From: Sediminispirochaeta bajacaliforniensis DSM 16054
GTDB taxonomy: Bacteria > Spirochaetota > Spirochaetia > DSM-16054 > Sediminispirochaetaceae
Reading direction: 5' to 3'
Length of the DNA stretch: 64,000 nt
NCBI RefSeq assembly: GCF_000378205.1
Contig: NZ_KB899416.1
Span: 105,492 to 169,491, forward strand
The stretch's first letter is position 1; every line of letters starts with the position of its first letter. A model generated the notes under the pieces. It did not search any database and was not told the origin of the DNA. It saw only the letters and a list, made by a program, of their open reading frames with translations. This document shows, in pieces, positions 43,030-51,646 of the stretch. Made by a program: the position numbers and the translations under genes.

Positions 43030-44004
43030 ATGCGTAAAAAAACATTGTTTCTGGTATTGATGCTCTGCTTCGGTATTCTGATTGCAGGTGCGAACGGCAC
43101 GCAGGAGGCCGGTTCAGCCTCAGACAGCGACGCCATCAATATTACCGTTGTCTATCACGACACGGGGATCGAATTCGGCCAGGTCATCAAAAGCGGTGCC
43201 ATGGCTGCTGCCAAGGAGTTTGGCGCCAACGTGAACTGGGTCGGTCCCATCGGGATCAACGTGGACGAACAGGTCAACTTCATAGAAAATGCCATTACTG
43301 CAGGTGTCGACGGTCTTGCCATATCGAATGTAAACGCCGAAGCCCTTAACCCCATGATCGATAAAGCCATGGATGCCGGAATCCCCGTAGTTACCTTCAA
43401 CAGTGAGGCTCCGGGATCAAAGCGCCTTGCCTTCTACGGCCAGGACCTGAAGCAATCGGGGTATGTTCAGGGACAAATTCTTGCCGAGTACATGAAGGGG
43501 AAGGGCAAGGTGATTATCACCAGCGGTGATGCTTCCGCTTCCTGGTCACAGGACAGAGAGGCTGGTGTTCGCAAGGCCCTTGCCGAATATCCCGATATCG
43601 AGATCGTTCAGGTGGTCAGCACGGGCTGGGAAGAGCAGCAGATGTATGCCGCAATCGAGAATGCCCTGCTTGCAAACCCCGATCTTGGAGGGCTTGCCAC
43701 CCTTGGAGCTCCCACTACCATGGCCGGAGGTCGGGCCCTGCTGCGCAGCGGACGCTTCGACAAGGTCATGCATGTGGGCCACGACTTTATGCCCGAGACC
43801 CTGGACAATATCAAGGCCGGTGCAACCAAGGCAACCCTGAGCCAGAATCCCTACATGCAGGGATACCTGCCGGTAAAGAATCTTTATCTCTATATTACCA
43901 CAGGAGTGAAGCTGAAGAGTGAAGATACGGGAATCGTTCGCTGCGATGCAAGCAATGTCGATACCTATCTGCAGAAACTTGAGGACGGAGAGCCGATCGG
44001 CTGA
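43030..44004 (+). CDS. Sugar-binding periplasmic protein (RbsB/peripla_BP_4 type)
   Basis: 324 aa from ATG 43030 (TTTGGAGGACAAAG before). Signal peptide MRKKTLFLVLMLCFGILIAGA, mature start NGTQEAGSASD. Type-1 sugar-binding fold: ITVVYHDTGIEFGQVIKSGA, DGLAISNVNAEALNPMIDKAM, GIPVVTFNSEAPGS and the VGHDF/LSQNPYMQGYL end. Pentose/nucleoside-like or AI-2-like ligand; the operon partners favour a pentose. Confidence 0.9.
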   Translation: MRKKTLFLVLMLCFGILIAGANGTQEAGSASDSDAINITVVYHDTGIEFGQVIKSGAMAAAKEFGANVNWVGPIGINVDEQVNFIENAITAGVDGLAISNVNAEALNPMIDKAMDAGIPVVTFNSEAPGSKRLAFYGQDLKQSGYVQGQILAEYMKGKGKVIITSGDASASWSQDREAGVRKALAEYPDIEIVQVVSTGWEEQQMYAAIENALLANPDLGGLATLGAPTTMAGGRALLRSGRFDKVMHVGHDFMPETLDNIKAGATKATLSQNPYMQGYLPVKNLYLYITTGVKLKSEDTGIVRCDASNVDTYLQKLEDGEPIG

Positions 44005-44071
44005 CATTCCGAAACGGGGTGTTCCGGCCGCCCGCCGGGCATCCCCTACATCATATGAGCAGGAGAAAACA

Positions 44072-44989
44072 GTGGAACGGAAACCCAGAATACAGGTAAT
44101 TGGCAGCTATGCTGTGGGGATGACCATGGGAACGGACCGGTTTCCCAAAGAGGGCGAAACCGTACCCGGCTACGGCTTTTGTCAGCTGCACGGAGGGAAA
44201 GGTTCAAACCAGGCCGTCGGCGCGGCAAGGGGTGGGGGGGAAGTCCATTTTACTTCCTGCATCGGCCGTGATCGAATGGGAGACGATGCGATATCGATGC
44301 TCCGTAAAGAAGGAATCGGAACCGAAACGGTGTTCAGAAACTCCGAGGCCTCTACAGGAGTAGGCTTTGTCATGGTCGGTTCCAGCGGGGAGAATGAAAT
44401 TCTTATCGATTTGGGAGCAAACGAAAAACTGGGCCGAAACCATATCGATACGATTTTTACTTCTTCTCCACTTCCCGAGATCATCCTGGTACAGCTTGAG
44501 GCAAACCTCGATGCTGTTCACTATGCCATCAGACGAGCAGACGAAAAAGGCATTCCCGTGGTCCTGAATCCGGCACCCTTTCGTGCCGTTCCCGATGGAA
44601 TGGTTGCTGCGGCAAGCTACATCACCCCGAACCAAACCGAGGCACAGTCCTTGCTGGGCAGAACAGGCGATCCTGAAACCCTTTGCCGAGAGTTGTCGGC
44701 AAAGTATGGCAATATCGTGGTATTAACGGCAGGGAAACACGGGGCCTTTATTGTGGAAGATGGAAAGCCGGTGCATATTCCCGTCCCTGCCGTGGCGGTG
44801 AAGGATACCACGGGAGCGGGAGACTGCTTTAATGCGGCCCTTACCGTCGCCTTGGCAGAAGGGAAAGAACTTCGCGATGCCGTCACCTTTGCCAATGCGG
44901 CAGCAAGCCTTTCGGTTCAGGTTCCGGGGGTTATCGAATCCTTGCCCTTCAGGGCTGCGGTCGAAGATTTCTTAAAAAAACAACGATAG
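44072..44989 (+). CDS. PfkB-family carbohydrate kinase (ribokinase/deoxyribokinase-like)
   Basis: 305 aa from GTG 44072 (AGGAG seven bases before). Ribokinase motifs: GSYAVGMTMGTDRFPKEGET, GGKGSNQAVGAARGGG and the anion hole/catalytic DTTGAGDCFNAAL with Asp base. Phosphorylates the imported sugar. In-operon RbsD-like and DeoC-like genes make ribose or 2-deoxyribose likely substrates. Confidence 0.9.
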   Translation: MERKPRIQVIGSYAVGMTMGTDRFPKEGETVPGYGFCQLHGGKGSNQAVGAARGGGEVHFTSCIGRDRMGDDAISMLRKEGIGTETVFRNSEASTGVGFVMVGSSGENEILIDLGANEKLGRNHIDTIFTSSPLPEIILVQLEANLDAVHYAIRRADEKGIPVVLNPAPFRAVPDGMVAAASYITPNQTEAQSLLGRTGDPETLCRELSAKYGNIVVLTAGKHGAFIVEDGKPVHIPVPAVAVKDTTGAGDCFNAALTVALAEGKELRDAVTFANAAASLSVQVPGVIESLPFRAAVEDFLKKQR

Positions 44990-45027
44990 AAATACGTTGA
45001 CCATTTTTATACGACACGAGGTAGAAC

Positions 45028-45495
45028 ATGAAAAAGAGCAGAATATTGAGCAAACCCCTGAACGATGCGATTGCAGCCATGGGCCACGGCGATTTCATCA
45101 TTATCTCCGATGCCGGCTTCCCCATTCCCGAAGGGAAACGGGTCGATCTTGCCATAGAAGCAGATAAGCCCAGTATCATGGAAATTCTGGATCTGATGGT
45201 TTCCGACTTCATCTACGAACGAGTGATTGTTGCCGAGGAGCAGAAAGAAAACAACCCTAATCTCTACAACGCCATTGAAAAGCTCTGTGACCGTTGCAAC
45301 GTTGAGACCATTCCCCATGCCCAGCTGATTGAGCAGTATCCTGAAAAGGCCAAGTTTATTGTCAGAACGGGGGCTTTCGAACCCTGGGGAAATGTCATTC
45401 TCTGTTCCGGGGTCGATGCTCCTGTATGGTTCAAGAAACCAGGAACGAAGGTTCCCGGCTATTACGAGGAGCGGGCTTCCTACGAAGAAAAATAG
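45028..45495 (+). CDS. RbsD/FucU-family sugar pyranase (mutarotase)
   Basis: 155 aa. RbsD landmarks: LNDAIAAMGHGDFIIISDAG (catalytic His near residue 20 and Asp near 29), GFPIPEGKRVDLAI, VAEEQKENNPNLY and AKFIVRTGAFEPWGNVIL. RbsD converts pyranose to furanose forms so the kinase can act. Slightly longer than E. coli RbsD (139 aa) by a C-terminal tail KVPGYYEER. Confidence 0.9.
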   Translation: MKKSRILSKPLNDAIAAMGHGDFIIISDAGFPIPEGKRVDLAIEADKPSIMEILDLMVSDFIYERVIVAEEQKENNPNLYNAIEKLCDRCNVETIPHAQLIEQYPEKAKFIVRTGAFEPWGNVILCSGVDAPVWFKKPGTKVPGYYEERASYEEK

Positions 45496-45506
45496 AGGAG
45501 GGCGTG

Positions 45507-46196
45507 ATGAATAAGAAAGAACTTGCCGGAAAAATCCAGTTCACCGACGTTAATCCCGATCGTACACGGGAAGGAATTGTTCGACACCTCGAGGCTTGTA
45601 TGGAACTTGGGGTCCAGGCGGCCATGATCTCTCCCTGCTGGGTACCCCTTGCAAAAGAGATGTTGCAGGGAACCGGCATTAAAATCGCCACCACCGTTAA
45701 TTTCCCCCAGGCAACCGATACGCCGGAGATGAAGGCTGCGGTCATTCCTCTTCTTGCAAGGATGGGAGCTGATGAGTTCGACTTTCCCCCTAATCCGGCA
45801 TTTTTATTGTCCGGGATGCAGGATGCATATGCCGAAGAGATTGCTCTGGTTGTCCGTGTTGCCCATGACCATGGCTTAGTCGTGAAGGCGATGCTGGAAT
45901 TCGGTTATCTCAAGGATCGCGGAATGAAGATCGATGCGGTGCGTCTTTCCTCCCAGGCCGGCGTGGACTGGGCAAAGAATTCCAGCGGATGGGGCAAGGG
46001 CGGCTCCCCTGCAACGGTGGAGGATATAGCTTTACTGAAAGAGTATGTAATCCCACCTTGCCGGGTGAAGGCTTCGGGAAAGGTGAATTCCATGGCAAAG
46101 GCCCTTGCCATTCTCGAATCTGGTGCTGAGCTTATCGGTACCAGTTCGGCGCGGGAGATTCTTCTCGGTGGTGAAGGTTCGAAAGACAATTATTGA
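45507..46196 (+). CDS. Deoxyribose-phosphate aldolase-family protein (DeoC-like)
   Basis: 229 aa from ATG 45507 (GAGGAGGG before). DeoC layout: ISPCWVPLAKE, TVNFPQATDTPEMKAA, GADEFDFPPN (acid residue position), VKAMLEFGYL, Schiff-base Lys in WAKNSSGWGKGGSPATVED and the second Lys in CRVKASGKVNSMAKALAI, followed by GTSSAREIL. DeoC splits 2-deoxyribose-5-P to G3P and acetaldehyde. The usual KTSTG is KNSSG and the EID motif is EFD, so a related aldol substrate is possible. Confidence 0.82.
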   Translation: MNKKELAGKIQFTDVNPDRTREGIVRHLEACMELGVQAAMISPCWVPLAKEMLQGTGIKIATTVNFPQATDTPEMKAAVIPLLARMGADEFDFPPNPAFLLSGMQDAYAEEIALVVRVAHDHGLVVKAMLEFGYLKDRGMKIDAVRLSSQAGVDWAKNSSGWGKGGSPATVEDIALLKEYVIPPCRVKASGKVNSMAKALAILESGAELIGTSSAREILLGGEGSKDNY

Positions 46197-46208
46197 AAGG
46201 AAAGAAAG

Positions 46209-47366
46209 ATGGATTATCGAAAAAGGGTTCTTCAGGCCCTGAACCATGAAGTAAGCGACCGGACACCGGTTGATTTTCTTGCTACCCCGGAAATTTGGGA
46301 AAAGCTTATCCGTCATTTCGACATTGCGCAGGCCGATACGCTTCAAGGATTTTTCGATCCCGCCTGGGAAGAGGTCCTTCGTAAGCTGGATGTCGATTGC
46401 CGTGTCGTCTCCTACGATCAATTCTGCAAACCTCCCGAATCCCTTTTCGAGGCAGATGAACGGGAAGAGTGGTGGGACGTGATGGGGAGATCGACCCCTG
46501 CCAGGATGTGGCGGCGGGTGAAGGATGGCGAGTATGCCCGTTGTATCTTCGGTCGGCTTTTTAAACGGGTGAAAAACGAAACCGGTGTCTACGAGTCGAA
46601 TGTGGATGTCCTTGCCGATGCGAGCTGCGTGGATGACCTGAAACAGCACTGCTGGCCGGATCCCGATTGGTGGGATTTTTCCGCCCTCCCTTCGGTCATC
46701 AAGGAGATCAACGGCGAAAATCGTTATCACATACGATATCGGATTGGGACCGTCTTCGAGCTTGCCTGGCAGCTGCGGGGGCTTGATACCTTTTTCATGG
46801 ACCTTGCTCTTAATCCCGATATGGTGGAATACATGCTCGACCGCATTACGGATATCCTCTGTGAGGTAACCGAGCGGGCCCTGAGCGCCGGTAAAGATCT
46901 CATCGACATGGTCTATTTCTACGATGACGTTGCTTCGAACAGCAACCTTCTCATTTCGAAGGATATGTGGAACCAGTTTATACGACCGAGGCATGAAAAG
47001 ATCATTGCCGTGGCAAAGCGTTACGATACGTCGATTATGTACCATTCCGACGGTGCCCTGCGGACGCTTCTTCCCGAATTGATCGACATGGGTATCGATG
47101 TACTGAACCCTATCCAGCCAGATGCTGCAGGAATGGCGCTTCGCGGTTTGAAGGATGACTTCGGCGACCGACTTTGTTTTCACGGCGGAATAGATATCAA
47201 GGAAACCCTGCCCAAGGGAAGCGTCGATGATGTCAGGGCGGAGGTTGCCGACAGAATTGGCATCCTTGGAGAAAGCGGCGGCTATATCATGGCCAGCTCC
47301 CACCACATCCAGTCTGACACTCCCTTAGAGAACGTCCTTGCCATGTACGATTTTGAAGAAAAGTAG
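46209..47366 (+). CDS. UroD/MtaA-superfamily protein of unknown substrate
   Basis: 385 aa, AAGGAAAGAAAG before ATG. Overall uroporphyrinogen decarboxylase fold: N-terminal MDYRKRVLQALNHEVSDRTPVDF, middle MVYFYDDVASNSNLLISKDMW, late YHSDGALRTLLPELIDMGIDVLNPIQPDAAGM and ASSHHIQSDTPLENV. The HemE motif RPAWFMRQAGR is missing, so it is not heme synthesis. Methylcobamide:CoM-type members have HxC and a late Cys as zinc ligands; here HSD and SSHH stand there, a departure. Such proteins occur in sugar operons with no known role. Confidence 0.8.
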   Translation: MDYRKRVLQALNHEVSDRTPVDFLATPEIWEKLIRHFDIAQADTLQGFFDPAWEEVLRKLDVDCRVVSYDQFCKPPESLFEADEREEWWDVMGRSTPARMWRRVKDGEYARCIFGRLFKRVKNETGVYESNVDVLADASCVDDLKQHCWPDPDWWDFSALPSVIKEINGENRYHIRYRIGTVFELAWQLRGLDTFFMDLALNPDMVEYMLDRITDILCEVTERALSAGKDLIDMVYFYDDVASNSNLLISKDMWNQFIRPRHEKIIAVAKRYDTSIMYHSDGALRTLLPELIDMGIDVLNPIQPDAAGMALRGLKDDFGDRLCFHGGIDIKETLPKGSVDDVRAEVADRIGILGESGGYIMASSHHIQSDTPLENVLAMYDFEEK

Positions 47367-47381
47367 CAAGCCGGAAGAATC

Positions 47382-47420
47382 AAAAAAGGGGCCGACTGAG
47401 AAGTAGTTGGCCCCTTTTTT
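47382..47420. terminator. Bidirectional rho-independent terminator
   Basis: A 16-bp stem (A6-GGGGCC-GACT pairing with AGTTGGCCCC-T6, one G-T pair) and 7-base loop. The A-run and T-run make it work on both strands, ending the LacI sugar operon and the convergent ribokinase operon. Confidence 0.93.
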
Positions 47421-47434
47421 TACGCGCTTGGTTT

Positions 47435-48325
47435 CTACAAGCCGAGTTTCTTATCAACCTCGGAAGCAGTTGGGATCGACTCCATCGCTCCTGGACGGGA
47501 TACGGTGATGGAAGAGGCCACCGTTGCCCGTTCCATTGCAGCCTTGGGCGAGGCCCCTGCTATTCTGGAAGCAAGGTAATAGCCGAGAAAGGTGTCTCCT
47601 GCCGCAGTGGTATCTACCACGGGCGCGTCGACGATCGGTACATATTCGCGTGCTTTTTCCCGTCCATAATAGGCACCCTGTTTGCCTGCCGTCATGATGA
47701 TGTCGATGTCCGGGTAGCGTGAGGTCAAACGGTCGAGAACCTCTTCGGGCGTTCCTTCGCTTTTGGCCAGTTCCATTCCCTCGGTTTCGTTTACCACCAG
47801 GGTATCCAGAAGCTCAAGAGGCCAGGAGAGGACCTCTTCCGAGAAGGGTGCCGGATTGAGGTAAATTTTCATGCCCTTTTTTGCCGCTGCCTTCATGATC
47901 TCCGGAACATTGTTGATTTCGTTCTGAAGAACAAGCACATCTCCCGTTCCGAAGCTTTCCATGGTTCCTTCAATCTCCCCCACCTCGATACGCCGGTTCC
48001 CACCGCCGAAGAGAACGATGGAGTTTTCCCCGCTCTCCGCAACCTGGATGATGGCGTGTCCCGTGGGACCATCCCATACTCGTACCAAGTCGGTATGTAC
48101 ACCGGCTTCCTTCAGAATATCAAGAAGCCATTGTGCATCGCCTCCTACCTTTCCTGCATGCCATACCTCCACTCCCGTCTTGGCGATGGCTACGGACTGG
48201 TTTGCCCCTTTACCACCTGCAAAAAGCTTGAGGTCTCCGCTTGCAAGGGTTTCACCCGGTCGTACGATGTGGGGCACCCGATAGACGTGATCGATGTTCA
48301 GTGAGCCGTAGTTCAGAATCTTCAT
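47435..48325 (-). CDS. rbsK: Ribokinase-family sugar kinase
   Basis: 296 aa. MKILNYGSLNIDHVYRVPHIVRPGET, GGKGANQSVAIAKTG, catalytic DTTAAGDTFLGYYLA. Typical RbsK, closer to consensus than the kinase at 44072. AAAGGAGTGCC precedes ATG. It is the last gene before the bidirectional terminator, 24 bp from DUF711 upstream on the minus strand. Having two kinases in convergent operons suggests different sugars, for example ribose versus deoxyribose. Confidence 0.92.
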   Translation of the reverse strand: MKILNYGSLNIDHVYRVPHIVRPGETLASGDLKLFAGGKGANQSVAIAKTGVEVWHAGKVGGDAQWLLDILKEAGVHTDLVRVWDGPTGHAIIQVAESGENSIVLFGGGNRRIEVGEIEGTMESFGTGDVLVLQNEINNVPEIMKAAAKKGMKIYLNPAPFSEEVLSWPLELLDTLVVNETEGMELAKSEGTPEEVLDRLTSRYPDIDIIMTAGKQGAYYGREKAREYVPIVDAPVVDTTAAGDTFLGYYLASRIAGASPKAAMERATVASSITVSRPGAMESIPTASEVDKKLGL

Positions 48326-48349
48326 ATGGCACTCCTTTTCCCTCTATGC

Positions 48350-49708
48350 TTAGTTACGAACGCTGTGCAGAGGAGCCGGAATCCTTCCGCCCCTGCTGAT
48401 GAAGTCGGCTGCGGAAAAGGCATTGACCGGCATCACCGGTGCCGTTCCCAAAAGACCTCCGTATGTTACCGAATCACCGACACCCTTTCCGGGAGCGGGA
48501 ATGATACGTACCGCCGTGGTTTTGTTGTTTACGACCCCGAGGGCCATCTCGTCGGCGATAATTGCCGATATGGTCGAAGCGCTGGTATCTCCCGGCACGG
48601 CGATCATATCGAGGCCCACCGAACAAACACAGGTCATCGCTTCCATCTTCTCAAGACTTAGCGCGCCGGCCTCCACCGCTCTGATCATACCTGCATCCTC
48701 GCTCACGGGAATGAAGGCGCCGCTGAGCCCCCCCACATGGGAGCTCGCCATGATCCCCCCTTTCTTTACGGCATCGTTTAAAAGGGCGAGGGCGGCGGTG
48801 GTTCCCGGGGCACCTGCGGACTGGAGCCCCATCTCTTCCAGGATTTCCGCCACACTGTCTCCCACGGCTGGGGTGGGTGCGAGAGAAAGATCGATGATGC
48901 CGAATGGGACATTGAGCCTTCTGGAGGCCTCTCTCGCCACCAGCTGCCCTGCCCGTGCGATCTTAAAGGCCGTCCTTTTGACCGTCTCGGCGACCACGTC
49001 GAACCGTTCCCCTCGGACCTTTTCCAGTGCGGCCTTTACCGTACCCGGTCCGCTGATTCCGACATTGATGGTACACTCCGGCTCTCCTATCCCGTGCATC
49101 GCCCCGGCCATAAAGGGGTTGTCCTCCGGGACGTTCGCAAAGACCACCAGCTTCGCACATGCGATGCCGTCTCTATCCGCAGTTCTTTCGGCGGCAGCCT
49201 TCACCACCTCACCCATTCGTGCCACTGCATCCATGTTGATTCCGGCCTTTGTTGTAGCAACGTTGATCGATGAACAGACCCTGTCGGTAAGGGTGAGGGC
49301 CTCGGGAATCGAATCGATCAGGCGGAGATCGGAAGCCGAAAAGCCCTTGTGGACAAGGGCCGAAAAGCCGCCGACGAAATCGACTCCCACCGCCTTTGCC
49401 GCCTTATCCAATGTCTGGGCGAAACCCACATAGTTGTCGCATTCTGAGGCCGCGGCCACAATGGAAATGGGGGTGACGGCTATCCGCTTATTGATGATGG
49501 GAATACCATATTCCGATTCGATTTCCCTGCCGACCTCGACAAGATTACCGGCAAGGCGGGTGATCTTGTCGTAGATCTTCTTTTGAGCGGCCTTCGCATC
49601 GGGATCCGCACAGTCCTGAAGGGAAATCCCCATGGTAATGGTCCGAATGTCGAGTTTGTCCACGGTGATCATCCGGATGGTGTCCATGATCTCAAGTGTA
49701 TCGAGCAT
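48350..49708 (-). CDS. DUF711/UPF0210 (PFL-like) family protein
   Basis: 452 aa. Family landmarks: [17 protein letters not shown] near the N-terminus, [62 protein letters not shown] and [14 protein letters not shown]. Structural relatives include pyruvate-formate-lyase-like barrels, but function is not established. It stands directly before an ACT protein gene (3 bp gap), a partnership seen across bacteria. Confidence 0.9.
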   Translation of the reverse strand: MLDTLEIMDTIRMITVDKLDIRTITMGISLQDCADPDAKAAQKKIYDKITRLAGNLVEVGREIESEYGIPIINKRIAVTPISIVAAASECDNYVGFAQTLDKAAKAVGVDFVGGFSALVHKGFSASDLRLIDSIPEALTLTDRVCSSINVATTKAGINMDAVARMGEVVKAAAERTADRDGIACAKLVVFANVPEDNPFMAGAMHGIGEPECTINVGISGPGTVKAALEKVRGERFDVVAETVKRTAFKIARAGQLVAREASRRLNVPFGIIDLSLAPTPAVGDSVAEILEEMGLQSAGAPGTTAALALLNDAVKKGGIMASSHVGGLSGAFIPVSEDAGMIRAVEAGALSLEKMEAMTCVCSVGLDMIAVPGDTSASTISAIIADEMALGVVNNKTTAVRIIPAPGKGVGDSVTYGGLLGTAPVMPVNAFSAADFISRGGRIPAPLHSVRN

Positions 49709-49711
49709 CGC

Positions 49712-49981
49712 CTATACCCTGTGCATGGTTCTGAAGATCTCTTCATGCTGGATTCGAATCGAAACACCCAGCCGCTTGCCGATCTCTTCCAGAGCTGTCT
49801 TGAGCTTTTCGAGAGAGAGCTCCATCTCGGAAAGTTCCACCAACATCATCATGGTGAAATAATTTTGCAGAATTGTCTGGGTGATGTCCAGGATATTCAC
49901 CTTGCGCTGGGCCAGCTCCCCGCTCACACTGGCAATGATGCCTACTTTATCTTCTCCAACTACCGTTATAATCGCTTTCAT
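49712..49981 (-). CDS. ACT-domain protein (UPF0237)
   Basis: 89 aa from ATG 49981: MKAIITVVGEDKVGIIASVSGELAQRKVNILDITQTIL is the ACT fold in the UPF0237 form; the small size equals the family's usual about 90 residues. It likely binds a small ligand and partners with the DUF711 protein. An upstream frame start at 50071 is rejected: TATAAT (49993-49988, minus strand) stands six bases before ATG 49981 with no SD, so the mRNA looks leaderless. Confidence 0.85.
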   Translation of the reverse strand: MKAIITVVGEDKVGIIASVSGELAQRKVNILDITQTILQNYFTMMMLVELSEMELSLEKLKTALEEIGKRLGVSIRIQHEEIFRTMHRV

Positions 49982-49987
49982 GCGGCT

Positions 49988-49993
49988 ATTATA
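49988..49993 (-). promoter_or_regulatory. Minus-strand -10 TATAAT directly before ACT gene
   Basis: Perfect -10 with AGCCGC then ATG. The -35 (TTCCAG at 17 bases) is poor. Transcription would start at the ATG. Confidence 0.5.
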
Positions 49994-50042
49994 CACGCTT
50001 ACTTCCTGCTCTGGAAGCCTGGCGTTTCTTTTTCGGATACGT

Positions 50043-50106
50043 TTGACAAAACCTATAGTTGCTCTATACAATCAACACTATCTGTTAAACGTTTATCAGG
50101 CGTTTA
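50043..50106 (+). promoter_or_regulatory. Promoter and possible operator of nucleoside importer operon
   Basis: TTGACA (50043-50048), 16-base spacer, TATACA (50065-50070). Within the leader TAAACG (50086-50091) and CGTTTA (50101-50106) form a 6-bp inverted repeat that could be an operator. Confidence 0.65.
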
Positions 50107-50124
50107 CACATTAAGGAGGAGACG

Positions 50125-51108
50125 ATGAAAAGAGGAGTAGTACTGGCTATATTGTTTTTCCTGCTGGCTGCGGGAGTGCTGTTTGCCGCCGGTTCCCAGG
50201 AAGCGAGTGAGGAAGAAGCCCTGAAGGTTGCTTTGGCACTTCCCGGACCCATTAGCGACAATGGCTGGAGTGCGTCTGCCTATGAAGGCTTGATGATGAT
50301 CGAGAAGAACTATGGCGCCGATGTCTCTTACACGGAAAATGTGAGCACCAGCGATATGGAAGATGTATTTCGCAGCTATTCGGAGCTTGGTTACAGTATC
50401 ATCTTCGGCCACGGTTCCCAGTTTACCGATGCCATCCATGCTGTGGCAGGTGATTATCCTGATATCCAGTTTATCATTATCAATGGAAACAGCCCGAAGG
50501 CTCCCAACATTGCCTGTATTCAGGTTGCGGATGATCAGCAGGGCTTCATGATGGGGGCCGTAGCAGCTTTGCTGACGAAAACCGGGACCATTGGGGTTAT
50601 CGGTGGTGTTGAAATTCCCCCCATCAAAATGGCGGTGGACGGCTACATGCTCGGTGCAAAGTATGCGGATCCCAATGTCGAGGTCCTCAGTACCCTTACC
50701 GGAAGCTTCGACGATGTAGCCAAGGCAAAGGAAACCGCCCTTGCCATGATAGGAAACGGCGCCGATATTGTCGGTGCGATTGCAAACCAGGCCGGGCTCG
50801 GCTCCATCGAGGGGTGTAAAGAGCGCGGCGTCATGGCTGTCGGTTCAAATCAGGACCAGAATCCCGTTGCTCCCGATACCGTCGTTGTCAGTGTGGTCAA
50901 GAGCATTCCCGTTCTTTTTACTTTTGCCTTCGAAAAGATGTCCGAGGGTACCCTGGAGCCTAAAGTGTATCGTCTCGGTGTCAACGAGGGAGCGGTTTTT
51001 CTCTCTTCCTGGCATGGTTTTGAAGATAAAGTACCTGCCGAAGTGAAGGCGAAACTTGAAACGATTAAGAAAGAAGTCGGTAGTGGTACGGTAAAGACCC
51101 AGCCGTAG
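50125..51108 (+). CDS. BMP-family nucleoside-binding protein
   Basis: 327 aa, AAGGAGGAGACG before ATG. Signal peptide MKRGVVLAILFFLLAAGVLFA, mature start AGSQEASEEE; no lipobox Cys. BMP/PnrA landmarks: GPISDNGWSASAYEGL, GYSIIFGHGSQFTDA, GFMMGAVAALLTKTGTIGVIGG, GADIVGAIANQAGLGSIE and VVSVVKSIPVLFTFAF. Relatives such as T. pallidum PnrA bind purine nucleosides. First gene of the operon to 55182. Confidence 0.92.
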   Translation: MKRGVVLAILFFLLAAGVLFAAGSQEASEEEALKVALALPGPISDNGWSASAYEGLMMIEKNYGADVSYTENVSTSDMEDVFRSYSELGYSIIFGHGSQFTDAIHAVAGDYPDIQFIIINGNSPKAPNIACIQVADDQQGFMMGAVAALLTKTGTIGVIGGVEIPPIKMAVDGYMLGAKYADPNVEVLSTLTGSFDDVAKAKETALAMIGNGADIVGAIANQAGLGSIEGCKERGVMAVGSNQDQNPVAPDTVVVSVVKSIPVLFTFAFEKMSEGTLEPKVYRLGVNEGAVFLSSWHGFEDKVPAEVKAKLETIKKEVGSGTVKTQP

Positions 51109-51130
51109 TTCGAAGAAAGGGGAGCGATGT

Positions 51131-51646
51131 ATGGAAAAGATAACGCTTTTCGTCAATGGCCGGGTTCGGCGTTTAGAGGTTCCGAAAAATCGGACACTGC
51201 TTCGGGTTTTGAGGGAAGATCTTCATCTTACCGGAACCAAGGCCGGCTGTGAGACCGGAGATTGTGGTTCCTGCAAGGTCCTTGTTGACGGAGAGGCTGT
51301 AAATTCCTGTACGCTCCCCGCGTTTCGTGCGGATGGCAAGACAATTACAACCATAGAAGGGGTGGCCGCTTCCGACGGCACCCTTCATCCTGTACAACGT
51401 GCTTTTATCGAGGCAGGAGCCGTTCAGTGCGGCTTCTGCACTCCGGGCATGATTATCGCCACCATAGCCTTGCTGAACCGAAATCCCGATCCTTCGGAAG
51501 ATGAGATCAGGAGCATGCTCGACGGACAGGTCTGCCGTTGTACCGGATATGTAAAGATTGTTGATGCCATCCGACAAGCTTCAGCTTTGCTGCGCTCTTC
51601 ACATAAGGATGACATGGACACATGCGAAAAAGCACAATTGATCTGA
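51131..51646 (+). CDS. 2Fe-2S subunit of xanthine dehydrogenase-type enzyme (orphan)
   Basis: 171 aa with two 2Fe-2S domains: plant-type CETGDCGSCKVLV...NSC (residues about 40-62) and helical CGFCTPGMI...CRCTGY (about 100-140). It is the electron-transfer subunit (XdhC of E. coli/CoxS) of molybdenum hydroxylases. No FAD or molybdopterin subunit is near: it sits between a nucleoside-binding protein and the permease, overlapping the latter by 25 bp. A purine hydroxylase elsewhere is the likely partner. Confidence 0.92.
   Translation: MEKITLFVNGRVRRLEVPKNRTLLRVLREDLHLTGTKAGCETGDCGSCKVLVDGEAVNSCTLPAFRADGKTITTIEGVAASDGTLHPVQRAFIEAGAVQCGFCTPGMIIATIALLNRNPDPSEDEIRSMLDGQVCRCTGYVKIVDAIRQASALLRSSHKDDMDTCEKAQLI

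Noticed and set aside
40466..46196. Autoinducer-2 (Lsr) uptake operon
   Set aside because: An aldolase and kinase fit superficially, but there is only one permease, an RbsD-like pyranase instead of LsrG, a PfkB kinase instead of the LsrK type and a LacI regulator instead of LsrR.
46032..47306. 424-codon open frame opposite the UroD-like gene
   Set aside because: Shadow; codon use and lack of motifs speak against coding.
46209..47366. Heme biosynthesis HemE
   Set aside because: UroD fold, but the N-terminal Arg-rich HemE motif is missing and the neighbours are sugar genes.
48399..49433. 344-codon open frame opposite DUF711
   Set aside because: Ser/Ala/Thr/Pro-rich translation typical of antisense frames of G+C-balanced genes.
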